From assembly GCF_014199595.1 (NCBI RefSeq), contig NZ_JACHNX010000007.1, positions 124,001-188,000 of the forward strand: 64,000 bases of DNA, written 5' to 3'. Source of the stretch: Sphingomonas yabuuchiae (GTDB lineage Bacteria; Pseudomonadota; Alphaproteobacteria; Sphingomonadales; Sphingomonadaceae). Below, piece by piece: positions 1 to 9,224 of the stretch. The position numbers and the translations under genes were made by a program. Position 1 is the stretch's first letter; every line of letters starts with the position of its first letter. A model generated the notes under the pieces. It saw only the letters and a list, made by a program, of their open reading frames with translations, was not told the origin of the DNA and ran no database searches.

Positions 1-57
1 GACGACGATCGCCGCAACAGCCAGGCAGTCTATCTGGGAACGGCCTTCCGCTTCTGA
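1..57 (+). CDS. C-terminal end of an outer-membrane beta-barrel protein (partial)
   Basis: Only the last 18 codons are in the window. They read NSQAVYLGTAFRF at the end, then TGA. The alternating hydrophobic pattern and terminal phenylalanine are typical of the last strand of an outer-membrane barrel, which the Bam machinery recognises. Whether this is a porin, a TonB-dependent receptor or another barrel cannot be told from this fragment. A BamE homologue is encoded at 15997-16488. Confidence 0.5.
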   Translation, partial: DDDRRNSQAVYLGTAFRF

Positions 58-95
58 TTCCTGCTGTTGACCGCGGACTCGGCATGGATTTCCCG

Positions 96-575
96 TCAGT
101 CTGATTTGACGTCGATCACGGTTACCCCCGCTGGCTCTTGCCCCTTCAAACGTCGGGTAGGCGCGACGCTGGGATTGGTCGGATAGCTTTTCCCATCGAA
201 GCGCAAACGCACGCGATAGCCGGGCAGGATGCCACCGCCGCTGACCAGCACGCTCAGATCATGCCAACCCTTCGTACCACTGTTCAGAACGCGGATGGGC
301 GGACGCGTGATGCTGATATCGGATATAGCGTGATAACCGGTCGGCGTCAGTGTCAGGATCGTCAGATCGCACCCACCCGAGCCACATAAGCTGACGTCCT
401 GGCCATCCTCGCGTGCTTGCCTAGCATAGACCAACGCCTCGGGTCGGCCGTCCCCGTTCAGATCATGGAGCGCATAATCATACCGGGTGAGTTTCTGGTC
501 GCGGACATAGGCGGCCAGCCCAGCAGGAATCGGCGTCGGCTCGGCCAAGGCGGCCAGAACCAGCAAAACCACCAT
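96..575 (-). CDS. hypothetical exported protein with an FG-GAP/VCBS-like motif
   Basis: I do not recognise a named family. The chosen ATG at 575 follows the ribosome-binding site GAGGAGA at good spacing; the frame stays open to 614 but those codons have no such site. The product is about 159 residues. It begins with a short hydrophobic run (VVLLVLAALA) that may be a signal peptide, then carries DLNGDGRPEAL, the Asp-rich calcium-loop pattern of FG-GAP/VCBS-type repeats. Two cysteines in CGSGGC could form a disulfide, consistent with a periplasmic location. It stands alone between the barrel gene and a ThiE-like gene on the same strand. Confidence 0.6.
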   Translation of the reverse strand: MVVLLVLAALAEPTPIPAGLAAYVRDQKLTRYDYALHDLNGDGRPEALVYARQAREDGQDVSLCGSGGCDLTILTLTPTGYHAISDISITRPPIRVLNSGTKGWHDLSVLVSGGGILPGYRVRLRFDGKSYPTNPSVAPTRRLKGQEPAGVTVIDVKSD

Positions 576-597
576 GACGTTTCTCCTCGCTCGACCA

Positions 598-1149
598 TCA
601 TCGCGTGTCTGCACGACCGTTTAATGACGAGCACATGGGATGGGACGAACTCCAGGCATCGATCGCGGCCCAGCCCTGAAACACCCCGCGCAACCGGCGG
701 AAGCGCTGCGCATTCATCCCGCCCAATGCGATTCGCGGCAGGCCTAGCCCGCGTCCGATTCGCATGGCTCTTGCCAAGCCCAGTGCCGGAGCGCCCGGAT
801 GCGAACGCGTGGGAAAGACCGGCGAGACGAACAAAAGGTCGGACCCGGCCTTCCATCCCGCCACCGCTTCCGCCCGATGATGCGCGGGCCAGCTTCGCAG
901 CCCCCTGCCCCGCCTTGCCTTATGCACACCATCGCCGGGCAAACCGCCTCCCGCGATCAGCAGAACCAGCCCCCGCGCTTTGGCGATTCGCCGGACCCGG
1001 CGGTGAATGGCACGCCGCTCGGCCGGGGGCGTCGCGTGGTGACGGAACACCACCCCCGATCCGGGCGGCAGCCTGCGCAACGCGGCCCAAAGCCCCTCCC
1101 CCAGCCGCTCGTCGGTCATCAGCCATGTCACGGGGTATCGGTCGGCCAT
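598..1149 (-). CDS. thiamine phosphate synthase / TenI-like protein
   Basis: The C-terminal half carries the ThiE/TenI barrel signature: LLFVSPVFPT, then PALGL and ALGGM, which form the phosphate-binding end of the TIM barrel. ThiE joins hydroxymethylpyrimidine diphosphate to thiazole phosphate; TenI relatives aromatise the thiazole tautomer. At about 183 residues it is shorter than typical ThiE (about 210). The usual Asn-Asp metal/diphosphate motif is not visible where expected; the corresponding stretch reads LLIAGGGLPGDGVHKA. It may therefore be a divergent or non-catalytic member. Start codons at 1158 and 1149 are both possible and neither has a clear ribosome-binding site. It is divergent from yggS. 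Confidence 0.65.
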   Translation of the reverse strand: MADRYPVTWLMTDERLGEGLWAALRRLPPGSGVVFRHHATPPAERRAIHRRVRRIAKARGLVLLIAGGGLPGDGVHKARRGRGLRSWPAHHRAEAVAGWKAGSDLLFVSPVFPTRSHPGAPALGLARAMRIGRGLGLPRIALGGMNAQRFRRLRGVFQGWAAIDAWSSSHPMCSSLNGRADTR

Positions 1150-1171
1150 CGGGGGCATTATAGCGCCGGGC

Positions 1172-1831
1172 ATGACCGACGACAGCGTTTCCCGCCTTGC
1201 CACCGTCTCCGCCCAGCTTCAGCACGCCGCGAAGCTCGGACAGCACGCGACCCCGACCCTGATCGCGGTGTCGAAGACGCATGATGCCGACACGATCCGC
1301 CCGCTGCTGGAGGCCGGACACCGCGTCTTCGGCGAAAACCGGGTGCAGGAGGCCGCCGCCAAATGGCCCGACCTTCGCGCGGCCTATCCGGGCGTCGCGC
1401 TTCACCTGATCGGCCAGCTTCAATCGAACAAGGCGGCCGATGCGGTCGCGTTGTTCGATGTGATCCACACGGTCGACCGCCCCTCGCTGATCGCTGCGCT
1501 GGCCGAGGCGATGGACAAGAGCGGAAAGCGGCCCGACTGTTTCCTTCAGGTCAATATCGGCGACGAGGACCAGAAGGGCGGCTGTGCCATCGCCGAGACC
1601 CCTGCGATGCTGGAGGCGGCCCGCAGCGCTGGCCTTCCCATCATCGGCCTGATGGCGATCCCGCCGCACGGGCTGGACGCCGCCCCCTATTTCGCCTTGC
1701 TCGCCAAGATGGCGCGCGAACTGGGGCTGGCGAAGCTCAGCATGGGCATGTCCGAGGATTATGAGGTCGCCGCGATGCTCGGTGCCAGCCATGTCCGCAT
1801 CGGCAGCGCCTTGTTCGGAGCGCGCGCATGA
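1172..1831 (+). CDS. yggS: YggS/PLPBP family pyridoxal-phosphate homeostasis protein
   Basis: This 219-residue cytoplasmic protein belongs to the PLP-binding protein family (YggS, human PLPBP), which buffers pyridoxal 5'-phosphate and affects amino- and keto-acid balance rather than catalysing a known reaction. The PLP lysine is K35 in AVSKTH. Other family motifs are GENRVQE, HLIGQLQSNK, SMGMSEDY and VRIGSALFG, all in the expected order on a single-domain TIM barrel of normal length. The gene overlaps the next one by ATGA, so the two are probably translated together. The reading frame is intact and the assignment is secure. Confidence 0.93.
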   Translation: MTDDSVSRLATVSAQLQHAAKLGQHATPTLIAVSKTHDADTIRPLLEAGHRVFGENRVQEAAAKWPDLRAAYPGVALHLIGQLQSNKAADAVALFDVIHTVDRPSLIAALAEAMDKSGKRPDCFLQVNIGDEDQKGGCAIAETPAMLEAARSAGLPIIGLMAIPPHGLDAAPYFALLAKMARELGLAKLSMGMSEDYEVAAMLGASHVRIGSALFGARA

Positions 1832-2496
1832 GCCGCTTTGCCGCCCTTTTGTTCGATTTCGACGGTGTCTTGATCGACAGCGAATATGAAGGCAATCGCC
1901 ACCTCGCCGAATGGCTGACCGCCAACGGCCACCCGCATTCTCCACAGGAAGCGATGCACCATTATATGGGGCTGGCGGGCAAGGACTTCATCGCGACGAT
2001 CGAGGGGCGTATCGGCCACACCCTGCCCGAGAGTTTCTACGAAGCACGCCGGGCCGAGGATGTTCGCGCCATGGCCGAGGGCGTGGCGGCGATCGGTGGC
2101 GCGGTGGCGTTCGTGAAGTCGCTCCCCGCCGATTTTCCCAAGGCGATCGTCTCATCCAGCCCGACCGTCTGGATCGACCAGCATCTGCGCCATATCGGCC
2201 TGCGCGACCTGTTCGGCGAGCATATCTATAGCGGCCGCGAGCATGTCACGCGCGGCAAGCCCGCCCCCGACCTCTATCTCCATGCGGCCGAGCGGCTGGG
2301 CGTCCGGATCGAGGATTGCGCGATCCTGGAGGACTCCCCCGTCGGCGCGACTGGTGCGGTGGCGAGCGGCGGGCATGTCATCGGCATGTGCATGGGCACG
2401 CATTGCGCCATCGGCCATGACCAGAGACTGCGCGACATCGGCGTCGCCGCGATCGCTCAGGATTATGAGGACGTCCGCCACGAATTGGGGTTCTGA
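1828..2496 (+). CDS. HAD-family hydrolase (phosphoglycolate phosphatase / beta-phosphoglucomutase-like)
   Basis: This 222-residue protein is a haloacid dehalogenase superfamily phosphatase with an alpha-helical C1 cap. Motif I is LFDFDGVLIDSE near the N-terminus, with both catalytic aspartates; motif II is the serine in IVSSSP; motif III the lysine in GKPAPD; motif IV ILEDSPVG. Such proteins remove phosphate from small sugar or glycolate phosphates, but the substrate cannot be read from sequence. It overlaps yggS by 4 bp (ATGA). Its 3' end faces parB across a repeat A element. Confidence 0.88.
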   Translation: MSRFAALLFDFDGVLIDSEYEGNRHLAEWLTANGHPHSPQEAMHHYMGLAGKDFIATIEGRIGHTLPESFYEARRAEDVRAMAEGVAAIGGAVAFVKSLPADFPKAIVSSSPTVWIDQHLRHIGLRDLFGEHIYSGREHVTRGKPAPDLYLHAAERLGVRIEDCAILEDSPVGATGAVASGGHVIGMCMGTHCAIGHDQRLRDIGVAAIAQDYEDVRHELGF

Positions 2497-2520
2497 GGCC
2501 GATAGCCCTCAAACCTACCT

Positions 2521-2610
2521 CCGTTCAGCCGGAGCGAAGTCGAAGGCCATGGGAATAAACCTTGTCGCATAGCACCGCATGTGCGCTTCGACTTCGCTGA
2601 GCGTGAACGG
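2521..2610. repeat. repeat family A, copy 1 (palindromic, two arms)
   Basis: The left arm starts CCGTTCAGCC and continues GAGCGAAGTCGAAGGCC; the right arm from about 2583 is its inverse (GCTTCGACTTCGCTGAGC, then GAACGG). It sits between the convergent ends of the HAD gene and parB. A G5/C6 hairpin follows at about 2612-2630. Copies A2-A6 lie at 16516, 27153, 35326, 44075 and 56998. Confidence 0.8.
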
Positions 2611-2684
2611 AAGGGGGAATAAAGCCCCCCTCAAAAATCAAAGGAAAATTGCGCCGGTCCTAAAAGGATGCTGGCGTATCCCTT

Positions 2685-3611
2685 TCAAATACCCTCACCT
2701 GTCAGGCGCTGGCATACCATGTCCAGCTGATCGAGCGTCGAATAGCTGAGGGTCAGCGTACCCCCCTTCTCGCCATGCGCGATACGCACCGACAGGCCGA
2801 GCAGATCGGCAAGCTGTCCTTCCAGGGCGGCAATATCGGCATCCGCCGCGTCCTGCCCCGGCGGCAGTTTGGCGGCGCCCTTCTCGCCCTCGTCCGATCC
2901 CTTGCGACCGCCGCCCTTGGCTTCGCGGGTCAGCTTCTCGGTCTCACGAACGCTCAGGCCGCGCGCGATGACTTGATCGGCCAGCGCCTCGACCTCGTTC
3001 GCGCCCAGCAGCGCACGGGCATGGCCCATCGACAGCGCGCCGCTGACCACCTGCCCCTGCACCGTATCGGGCAGTTCGAGCAGGCGCAGCAGATTGGCGA
3101 CATGGCTGCGCGACTTGTGGACGATCTTGGCGAGCGCTTCTTGGGTATGACCGAACTCGCCCGCCAGCCGCTGATAGGCCTGCGCTTCTTCGATGGCGTT
3201 CAGGTCCTGCCGCTGGATATTTTCGATCAGCGCGACTTCGAGCGTCTGGGCATCGTCGAAGTCCCGGACGACGACCGGCACCTCGTGCAACCGCGCGCGC
3301 TGGGCCGCACGCCAACGGCGTTCGCCCGCGACGATCTGATAGTCCTTGCCGTGCGGGCGCACGACGATCGGCTGGATCAGTCCGCGCGCCGCGATCGAGG
3401 CGGCGAGTTCGTCCAGCGCGGCTTCCTCGAAATGGCGGCGCGGCTGATCGGGATGCGGCTGCAACGAGCCGACAGGCAGCATCCGCACGCCCCCCGGCGT
3501 CGGCTGATCGCCCGGCCGGATCGGCGCTTCACGCGCGATATCGCCGAGCAGCGCGCCGAGACCGCGACCCAGACCGGGACGCGGACGCTTTGCCGTGGTT
3601 TCGCTGCTCAT
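2685..3611 (-). CDS. parB: chromosome-partitioning protein ParB
   Basis: ParB is the CTP-dependent DNA clamp that loads at parS and spreads to build the segregation complex moved by ParA. This 308-residue copy has all domains in order: the N-terminal GLGRGLGALL segment that contacts ParA (about 13-22), the CTP-binding domain with GERRWR (96-101) and ENIQRQ (130-135), the helix-turn-helix around 155-177, and a C-terminal dimerisation domain. Its ATG overlaps the parA stop by 4 bp. Three parS sites lie within 8.5 kb upstream, and the putative oriC about 16 kb to the right. Confidence 0.97.
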   Translation of the reverse strand: MSSETTAKRPRPGLGRGLGALLGDIAREAPIRPGDQPTPGGVRMLPVGSLQPHPDQPRRHFEEAALDELAASIAARGLIQPIVVRPHGKDYQIVAGERRWRAAQRARLHEVPVVVRDFDDAQTLEVALIENIQRQDLNAIEEAQAYQRLAGEFGHTQEALAKIVHKSRSHVANLLRLLELPDTVQGQVVSGALSMGHARALLGANEVEALADQVIARGLSVRETEKLTREAKGGGRKGSDEGEKGAAKLPPGQDAADADIAALEGQLADLLGLSVRIAHGEKGGTLTLSYSTLDQLDMVCQRLTGEGI

Positions 3612-4399
3612 GCCGCCGCGGCTCCCGGCTGGTGGCCGAGCGGCAGGCGCGCGATCAGTTCGCGGGCCAACGCGATATAGGCCTGACTGCCGACGCAGCG
3701 ATGGTCATAGATCAACGCGGGCAGGCCATGGCTGGGCGCCTCCGACAGCCGGACGTTGCGCGGAATCACCGTATCGAACACTACACCCCCCAAAACGGCG
3801 CGCACATCGGCAGACACCTGGTCGGTCAGCCGGTTGCGCCGGTCATACATCGTCAAGGCCACGCCCAGGATCGCGAGCCCCGGATTAAACCGCGCGCGTA
3901 TCCGTTCGACCGTGGTCAGCAGCTGCGACAGCCCCTCCAGCGCAAAGAACTCGCATTGCAGCGGCACGAACAGCGAATCGGACGCCACCATGGCGTTGAT
4001 CGTCAACAGTCCCAGCGAGGGCGGGCAATCGACCAGCACGATGTCCCAGTTGCCCTGCGTCCGCCGCAGCGCATGGTCCAGCCGATGCGTGCGATTCTCG
4101 AAATCGACCAGCTCCAGCTCGGCGCCTGACAGGTCGACCGTGGCAGGTACGACGTCCAGACGCGGCACCTGGCTATGCACCACCGCATCGTCGATCCGCG
4201 CCTCACCCAGCAGTACGTGATAGCTGGAGAACATCCGCTGGCTGTTGGGAATACCCAGCCCCGTCGAGGCATTACCCTGTGGATCGAGATCGATCAGCAG
4301 GACGTTCAGCCCCGTAGCCGCCAGCGCGGTGGCAAGATTGATGGCGCTGGTGGTCTTGCCCACCCCACCCTTCTGGTTCGCGATGGCAACGCAGATCAT
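3608..4399 (-). CDS. parA: chromosome-partitioning ATPase ParA (Soj)
   Basis: ParA is the Walker-type ATPase that binds nucleoid DNA as an ATP dimer and pulls ParB-parS complexes apart. The deviant Walker A box KGGVGKTT with the signature lysine is at residues 10-17, followed by LLIDLDPQGNAST and the Walker B strand IVLVDCPPSLG. Length (263) is normal for the chromosomal form, with no N-terminal extension of the plasmid type. The gene overlaps rsmG upstream and parB downstream by 4 bp each, forming the canonical rsmG-parA-parB operon. Confidence 0.97.
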   Translation of the reverse strand: MICVAIANQKGGVGKTTSAINLATALAATGLNVLLIDLDPQGNASTGLGIPNSQRMFSSYHVLLGEARIDDAVVHSQVPRLDVVPATVDLSGAELELVDFENRTHRLDHALRRTQGNWDIVLVDCPPSLGLLTINAMVASDSLFVPLQCEFFALEGLSQLLTTVERIRARFNPGLAILGVALTMYDRRNRLTDQVSADVRAVLGGVVFDTVIPRNVRLSEAPSHGLPALIYDHRCVGSQAYIALARELIARLPLGHQPGAAAA

Positions 4400-5010
4400 C
4401 GGGCCTCTACTCGGTCGAGGATCACGATCGACGATTCCGCCGAGGTGATACTATGTTCCACGTGAAACACGAAGCGCCATTGCCGCTTAAGGGTCTTGAT
4501 TTCGCGCTCGTCCAGGCGGCCGCGCGGGAGCAGCCACCGCGTTTCCTGTTTGCCGCAGTGGGCGGCTGCGCGCAAAAGATTTTCGACTGTCGCCACCGCG
4601 CGAGCAGAAATAATGTCGGCCCGAAGCGGTACTGTTTCGATCTTCGAAGCATGGACCGTCACCCGGTCCCCCATGCCCAGCCCGTCGACGCATTCCTGTA
4701 GGAACTCCGCCCGCTTCTTGCGCGGCTCGACCAGTGCGACCCGCCCAGGCCAGGTGATAGCGACGATCATGCCGGGAAAGCCGCCGCCCGTACCGATATC
4801 GATCCACTGGCCATCAGCCCGATCGGCCAGAGGAATCAGCTGTGCCGAGTCGACCGCATGGCGACTCCAGATCGTGCCGATGGTCGAAGGCGAGATGAGG
4901 TTCTGCTGGTCGTTTTCTACAACCACACGGTCGAGGAACCAGTCGATCCGCGCCGCTGCATCCTCCCCGAACCGCTGCACCGCCCAGTCGCGGGCCTGAT
5001 CCTCGTTCAT
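4396..5010 (-). CDS. rsmG: 16S rRNA (guanine527-N7)-methyltransferase RsmG
   Basis: RsmG (GidB) methylates G527 of 16S rRNA using S-adenosylmethionine; loss confers low-level streptomycin resistance in many bacteria. The SAM-binding motif [11 protein letters not shown] lies at residues 70-80, followed by [14 protein letters not shown] and VTVHASKIE, in the order expected for a class I methyltransferase. The 204-residue length is normal. It overlaps mnmG and parA by 4 bp. The 3' end of the coding sequence contains a parS site (4454-4469), so those codons serve two functions. Confidence 0.95.
   Translation of the reverse strand: MNEDQARDWAVQRFGEDAAARIDWFLDRVVVENDQQNLISPSTIGTIWSRHAVDSAQLIPLADRADGQWIDIGTGGGFPGMIVAITWPGRVALVEPRKKRAEFLQECVDGLGMGDRVTVHASKIETVPLRADIISARAVATVENLLRAAAHCGKQETRWLLPRGRLDEREIKTLKRQWRFVFHVEHSITSAESSIVILDRVEAR
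4454..4469. promoter_or_regulatory. parS: parS site 1, inside the rsmG coding sequence
   Basis: The 16-mer TGTTCCACGTGAAACA matches the conserved ParB loading site, with the invariant CACGTG core. It lies within codons near the end of rsmG and about 55 bp upstream of the parA start. Confidence 0.93.
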
Positions 5011-6842
5011 GCGGCGACCTTTCGAGCGTAGAGAAGCACTGCCGACAGGGCAGCAGGCGTGATGCCGCGAATACGCGATGCCGCCGCCAAGGTGGCGGGG
5101 CGTGCGAGACTGAGCCGGTCGATCATCTCCTGCGACAGGCCGGGGATGGCGGCATAGTCGAGCGCAGGTGACAACCGGATTTGCTCATCCGCACGGAGCC
5201 GCGCGACTTCTTCCGCCTGTCGTTCGACATAAGGCGCGTAACGCGCGTCCTCCAGTGTTTCGGCCACCACCGCCGGATCGCAACCCTCCGCTGCGTCGGG
5301 CGCAACATGCGCCAGCGTCACACCGTCGAAACGCAGCCATTCATAAGCCGTCCGCCGCGCGCCATCCTGCGCGATCGCGGCACCGCTGCGCGACAGATCG
5401 GACGCGGTACGCACCACGGACAACCGCTCGCGCAACGTGGCCTGCTGTTCCTGCCGCCGCCGCCGATGGCCCAGCCGCTGCTCCGAGAGGCACCCGGCCG
5501 CTTCGGCGATGTCGCCCAACCGTGTCTCGGCATTGTCCGCCCGCAACGACAGACGATACTCGGCGCGCGCGGTCAGCATGCGATAGGGTTCGGTCACGCC
5601 CTGCAACACCAGATCGTCGATCATCACGCCAAGATAGCTCGATGCCCGGTCGAGGATGACAGGCCGCAGATCACAGGCATGGGCCGCGGCGTTCAGCCCG
5701 GCGATCAGTCCCTGCCCCGCCGCTTCCTCATAGCCGGTCGTGCCGTTGATCTGACCGGCGCAGAATACCCCCGCCAGAGCACCGAGTGCCAGCCGCGCAT
5801 CAAGGGCACGCGGATCGATATGATCATACTCGACGGCATAGCCCGGCAGCGTGATCACCGCCCTCTCCAGCCCCGGCATGGAGGCGATCATCGCTTCCTG
5901 CACATCGGTCGGTAGCGAGGTCGACAGGCCGTTCGGATAGACCAAAGGATCGTCCAGCCCCTCCGGCTCCAGAAAGATCTGGTGGCTGTCGCGGTCGGCG
6001 AAGCGTTTGATCTTGTCCTCGATCGATGGGCAATAGCGCGGACCATTTGCCTCGATCGCGCCCGTGAACAGCGGCGAGCGGTGGAAGGCCGCCGCGATGA
6101 TCGCGTGAGTCTGCTCGGTCGTCCGGGTGATCGCGCAGGCGATCTGTGGCAGCGGCCGAGCCGCCGTCATCGGCGACATGGTCCAGGGATCGGTATCTGA
6201 AGGCTGCTCGTCCAGCTTGGCCCAGTCGATGGTGCGGCCATCGAGACGCGGCGGCGTGCCGGTCTTCATCCGTGCCATCGGCAAGCCCAGCGCGCGCAAC
6301 TGCTCGGCCATGCGAGTGGCAGCGCGCTCGCCGATGCGACCGCCCAGATGCCGCTCCTCGCCCCGAAACAGCCGTCCGCCCAGGAAGGTCCCGGTCGCCA
6401 GCACCACCGCACGGGCCGACAGGATCGTACCGTCGGCCAGCTGCACCCCCTCGACCCGATCGCCGTCGAGAACCAGAGCCTCGGCCTCACCCTCGACGAT
6501 GGTCAAATTGGGTTGCGCTGCGAGCATCGCCTGGATTGCCCCGGCATAACGCCGTCGGTCCGCCTGTACCCGTGGCCCCTGGACTGCGGTGCCCTTGCTG
6601 CGGTTGAGCATGCGGTAATGGATCGCGCCCATATCCGCCGCGCGACCGATCAGCCCATCAAAGGCATCGACCTCGCGCACGATATGGCCCTTCCCCAATC
6701 CGCCGATAGCGGGATTGCAGGACATGGCGCCCAGGCCATGACGATCGAAGGACAAAAGGGCCGTCCGCGCACCCCGGCGCGCAGCCGCCGCAGCGGCCTC
6801 GGTTCCCGCGTGACCACCACCGATCACTACGACATCAAACAT
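5007..6842 (-). CDS. mnmG: tRNA uridine-5-carboxymethylaminomethyl modification enzyme MnmG (GidA)
   Basis: MnmG is the FAD enzyme that, with MnmE, installs the carboxymethylaminomethyl group on wobble uridine 34 of several tRNAs. The FAD-binding Rossmann motif [12 protein letters not shown] is at the N-terminus, followed by [33 protein letters not shown] and [16 protein letters not shown], all family signatures. Length (611) is near normal. It overlaps rsmG by 4 bp and lies 81 bp downstream of mnmE, its complex partner; a parS site fills that gap. Confidence 0.97.
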   Translation of the reverse strand: MFDVVVIGGGHAGTEAAAAAARRGARTALLSFDRHGLGAMSCNPAIGGLGKGHIVREVDAFDGLIGRAADMGAIHYRMLNRSKGTAVQGPRVQADRRRYAGAIQAMLAAQPNLTIVEGEAEALVLDGDRVEGVQLADGTILSARAVVLATGTFLGGRLFRGEERHLGGRIGERAATRMAEQLRALGLPMARMKTGTPPRLDGRTIDWAKLDEQPSDTDPWTMSPMTAARPLPQIACAITRTTEQTHAIIAAAFHRSPLFTGAIEANGPRYCPSIEDKIKRFADRDSHQIFLEPEGLDDPLVYPNGLSTSLPTDVQEAMIASMPGLERAVITLPGYAVEYDHIDPRALDARLALGALAGVFCAGQINGTTGYEEAAGQGLIAGLNAAAHACDLRPVILDRASSYLGVMIDDLVLQGVTEPYRMLTARAEYRLSLRADNAETRLGDIAEAAGCLSEQRLGHRRRRQEQQATLRERLSVVRTASDLSRSGAAIAQDGARRTAYEWLRFDGVTLAHVAPDAAEGCDPAVVAETLEDARYAPYVERQAEEVARLRADEQIRLSPALDYAAIPGLSQEMIDRLSLARPATLAAASRIRGITPAALSAVLLYARKVAA

Positions 6843-6906
6843 GCCCCCGCCCTACCGGAAGGACCGGGCAGCGTCAAAGCGATCCCCACCAACATTCTAT
6901 GCTTAA

Positions 6907-6922
6907 CGTTCCACGTGGAACA
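6907..6922. promoter_or_regulatory. parS: parS site 2, between mnmE and mnmG
   Basis: CGTTCCACGTGGAACA keeps the full 14-bp core palindrome and departs from the 16-bp site only at the first base. It ends 2 bp before the mnmE stop codon region, inside the 81-bp gap to mnmG. Confidence 0.88.
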
Positions 6923-6923
6923 A

Positions 6924-8210
6924 TCACTTGCCGAGGCAGAAGCGCCCGAACAGGGCATCAAGCATCGTCTCGGTCGCACTAACGCCCAGCACTTCCGCCA
7001 GCGCCTGTCGCGCGACCCGCAATTCTTCCGCAATCAAAAGGATGTCATCGGTTGGCGCGGCGATCAGCGCGTTGGCGGCGCGGCGGCATTGGTCCTGCTG
7101 ATGCCGCTTGAATCCGATCGTATCTTCGCGCGGCAACAGTCCGGTGGCGGTGTCCGCAATCGCGTCCCAGACGCTGGCCACACTGCTACCCTCATCACGC
7201 CGCACGGCCAGCCGCCGCCCCTCGGGCAGCCTCTCCCGCCCTGGCAGATCGGCCCGCGAATGGAGCCAAATCGCATCGCGACGCGGCGGAGGCGTGTCGG
7301 CCATCCACAACAGGATATCCGCCTGAAGGATCGCCTCTTGCGCACGGGTCACGCCGATCGCCTCGATCACGTCATCGGTATCCTCGGCCAGTCCGGCAGT
7401 ATCGGTCAGCACATAGGCCACCCCGGCGCGCACCACGCTCGCCTCGATCCGGTCGCGGGTCGTGCCCGCGATCGGCGAGACGATCGCCGCCTCGCGTTCG
7501 ACCAGCAGGTTGAGCAAAGTCGACTTGCCGCTATTGGGCGGCCCGGCCAGCACCACGCGGATACCGTCGTGAAGCCGGTCGACCGGCGGCCGCTCGACCA
7601 CCTCCAGCATCACGATGGCCAGATCGTGCATCTCGCTTTTGATCCGCGCCACCGCGGCCTGATCGAGCGGCACGTCATCCTCTTCGGCGAAATCGAGCAT
7701 TGCCTCGATCATCGCGGACAGCATCGCCAGCCGATCCATCCAGCCGCGCACCGCTTGGCTCACCCGCCCCTCGACCGCACCGATCGCAGCGCGGCGCTGG
7801 CGTTCGGTCTGTGCTTCCAGCAGATCGGCCAGCCCTTCCGCCTCGGCCAGATCGATCCGGCCATTCAGCAAGGCGCGACGGGTAAACTCGCCCGGCTCGG
7901 CACGGCGAACGCCCGGCTGTCCTGCCAAGGCCCGCTCGACCGCCGCGACCACCGCACGACCGCCATGGCAATGCAACTCGACCAGATCCTCACCGGTCGC
8001 CGTCGCCGGGCCGGGGAAGCACAGCAGCAACGCCGAATCCAGTACCGCCCCCGCCCCATCTTTCAACGTCCGCAGGCTCGCGCGACGCGCCTCGGGCAAC
8101 CGTCCGCCCAGCCGCTCGGCGGCTGCAAAGGCCGCCGGGCCGCTGACGCGGATCACCGCGATGGCGGCGGGCGGCTGTCCGCTGGAGACGGCGAAGATCG
8201 TGTCGGTCAT
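6924..8210 (-). CDS. mnmE: tRNA modification GTPase MnmE (TrmE)
   Basis: MnmE is the GTPase partner of MnmG in wobble-uridine modification. With the start at 8210 the protein has 428 residues and begins MTDTIFAVSSGQPPAAIAVI, the usual N-terminal tetrahydrofolate-binding domain. The G domain inserted in the helical domain shows P-loop GPPNSGKST (223-231), the T-rich switch region IAGTTRD and DTAG (270-273). The protein ends FCLGK, the variant of the family's FCIGK tail that carries the functional cysteine. The frame is open 14 codons further, but those overlap the upstream DUF6489 gene. Confidence 0.96.
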   Translation of the reverse strand: MTDTIFAVSSGQPPAAIAVIRVSGPAAFAAAERLGGRLPEARRASLRTLKDGAGAVLDSALLLCFPGPATATGEDLVELHCHGGRAVVAAVERALAGQPGVRRAEPGEFTRRALLNGRIDLAEAEGLADLLEAQTERQRRAAIGAVEGRVSQAVRGWMDRLAMLSAMIEAMLDFAEEDDVPLDQAAVARIKSEMHDLAIVMLEVVERPPVDRLHDGIRVVLAGPPNSGKSTLLNLLVEREAAIVSPIAGTTRDRIEASVVRAGVAYVLTDTAGLAEDTDDVIEAIGVTRAQEAILQADILLWMADTPPPRRDAIWLHSRADLPGRERLPEGRRLAVRRDEGSSVASVWDAIADTATGLLPREDTIGFKRHQQDQCRRAANALIAAPTDDILLIAEELRVARQALAEVLGVSATETMLDALFGRFCLGK

Positions 8211-8218
8211 GCTCAGGG

Positions 8219-8443
8219 TCAGCCCTTCTGCCCCTCGAACATGCGGCGCCACATGGTCATGCTCGCCTCGCCCATCGGCGCCCAGTTGCGCATCATCGCC
8301 TCGATCATCTCGGGCTTCACGCCGGACTGCATCGTGTCGAGCATCATCTGGACATAGCGTTCATGGATCGGCGTCAGGTCGGGCAGGCCCATGGCGCGGC
8401 GCGCCTCTTCGGGCGTGCAGTCGATTTCCACATTCACTTTCAT
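8219..8443 (-). CDS. small conserved protein of DUF6489 type
   Basis: The ATG at 8443 follows a strong ribosome-binding site GGAGGATGGCGC; codons further upstream are not supported by one. The product is 74 residues, begins MKVNVEIDCTPEEARRAMGLPDL and is rich in methionine and charged helices. Short sphingomonad proteins with this N-terminus are catalogued as DUF6489; I recall that assignment rather than testing it. Function is unknown. It ends 8 bp before the mnmE start and is probably cotranscribed with it. No signal peptide or membrane segment is evident. Confidence 0.72.
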   Translation of the reverse strand: MKVNVEIDCTPEEARRAMGLPDLTPIHERYVQMMLDTMQSGVKPEMIEAMMRNWAPMGEASMTMWRRMFEGQKG

Positions 8444-8513
8444 GCGCCATCCTCCATCACGCGACCAAGAACGGCATAAGGCGTTATCGTCGCGACGACC
8501 ACAGGAGACCCGC

Positions 8514-9215
8514 ATGACTGCCACCAAGACCATCGCCGCCACCCACGGCGAAGGCCAGTTCAACGCCTATTATGCCGAGCCGGAGGGTCAGCCGACCGCC
8601 GCGATCATCGTCATCCAGGAAATCTTCGGCGTGAATGCGGGCATCCGCCGCAAATGCGACACGCTGGCCGAGGCGGGCTATCTGGCCGTCGCCCCCGATC
8701 TTTTCCACAAGATCGCCCCCGGCATCGAGCTGGATCCCGACGTCCCCAACGAGATGCAACAGGCACTCGACCTGATGGGCCAGTTCGACCAGGACGGCGG
8801 CATTCGCGATATCGAGGCGACGATCAAGGCGATCCGCGACGAGCATGGCGCGGACTTCAAGGTCGGCGTCGTCGGCTATTGCCTGGGCGGGCGACTGGCT
8901 TTCATGACCGCCGCGCGGACCGATGTGGATGCCAGTGTCGGCTATTATGGCGTCGGCATCGACGGCCTGCTGGGCGAGAAGCACGCCATCGCCAAGCCGG
9001 TCCTGCTCCACATTCCACAGGAGGATCACTTCGTCGACAAGGACGCGCAAGCGCGGATGCATGAGGGGCTGGACGATCACCCCAAGGTCACGCTCTTTGA
9101 TTATGCCGGTGAGGATCACGGCTTCGCAACCGAGTTCGGTCAGCGGCGCTCGGATGAGTCCGCCAAGCTGGCGGATGAACGCACCATGGCGTTCTTCGCG
9201 GAGCATCTCCGCTAA
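8514..9215 (+). CDS. dienelactone hydrolase family protein
   Basis: This 233-residue alpha/beta hydrolase has the cysteine nucleophile of dienelactone hydrolases in the elbow VGYCLGGR, the acid in IPQEDHFVD and the histidine in EDHGFATEF, giving the Cys-Asp-His triad. Family members open lactones such as dienelactone in aromatic degradation, but many chromosomal copies have unknown substrates. The ATG at 8514 has a GGAG site 8 bp upstream; the frame is open earlier, but that part overlaps the divergent DUF6489 gene. No aromatic-degradation genes are adjacent. Confidence 0.9.
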   Translation: MTATKTIAATHGEGQFNAYYAEPEGQPTAAIIVIQEIFGVNAGIRRKCDTLAEAGYLAVAPDLFHKIAPGIELDPDVPNEMQQALDLMGQFDQDGGIRDIEATIKAIRDEHGADFKVGVVGYCLGGRLAFMTAARTDVDASVGYYGVGIDGLLGEKHAIAKPVLLHIPQEDHFVDKDAQARMHEGLDDHPKVTLFDYAGEDHGFATEFGQRRSDESAKLADERTMAFFAEHLR

Positions 9216-9224
9216 ATAGGCACC

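Noticed and set aside
2612..2631. Hairpin GGGGG/CCCCC after the HAD gene as a terminator
   Set aside because: Neither strand has a T-run after the stem, so I cannot call it a Rho-independent terminator.
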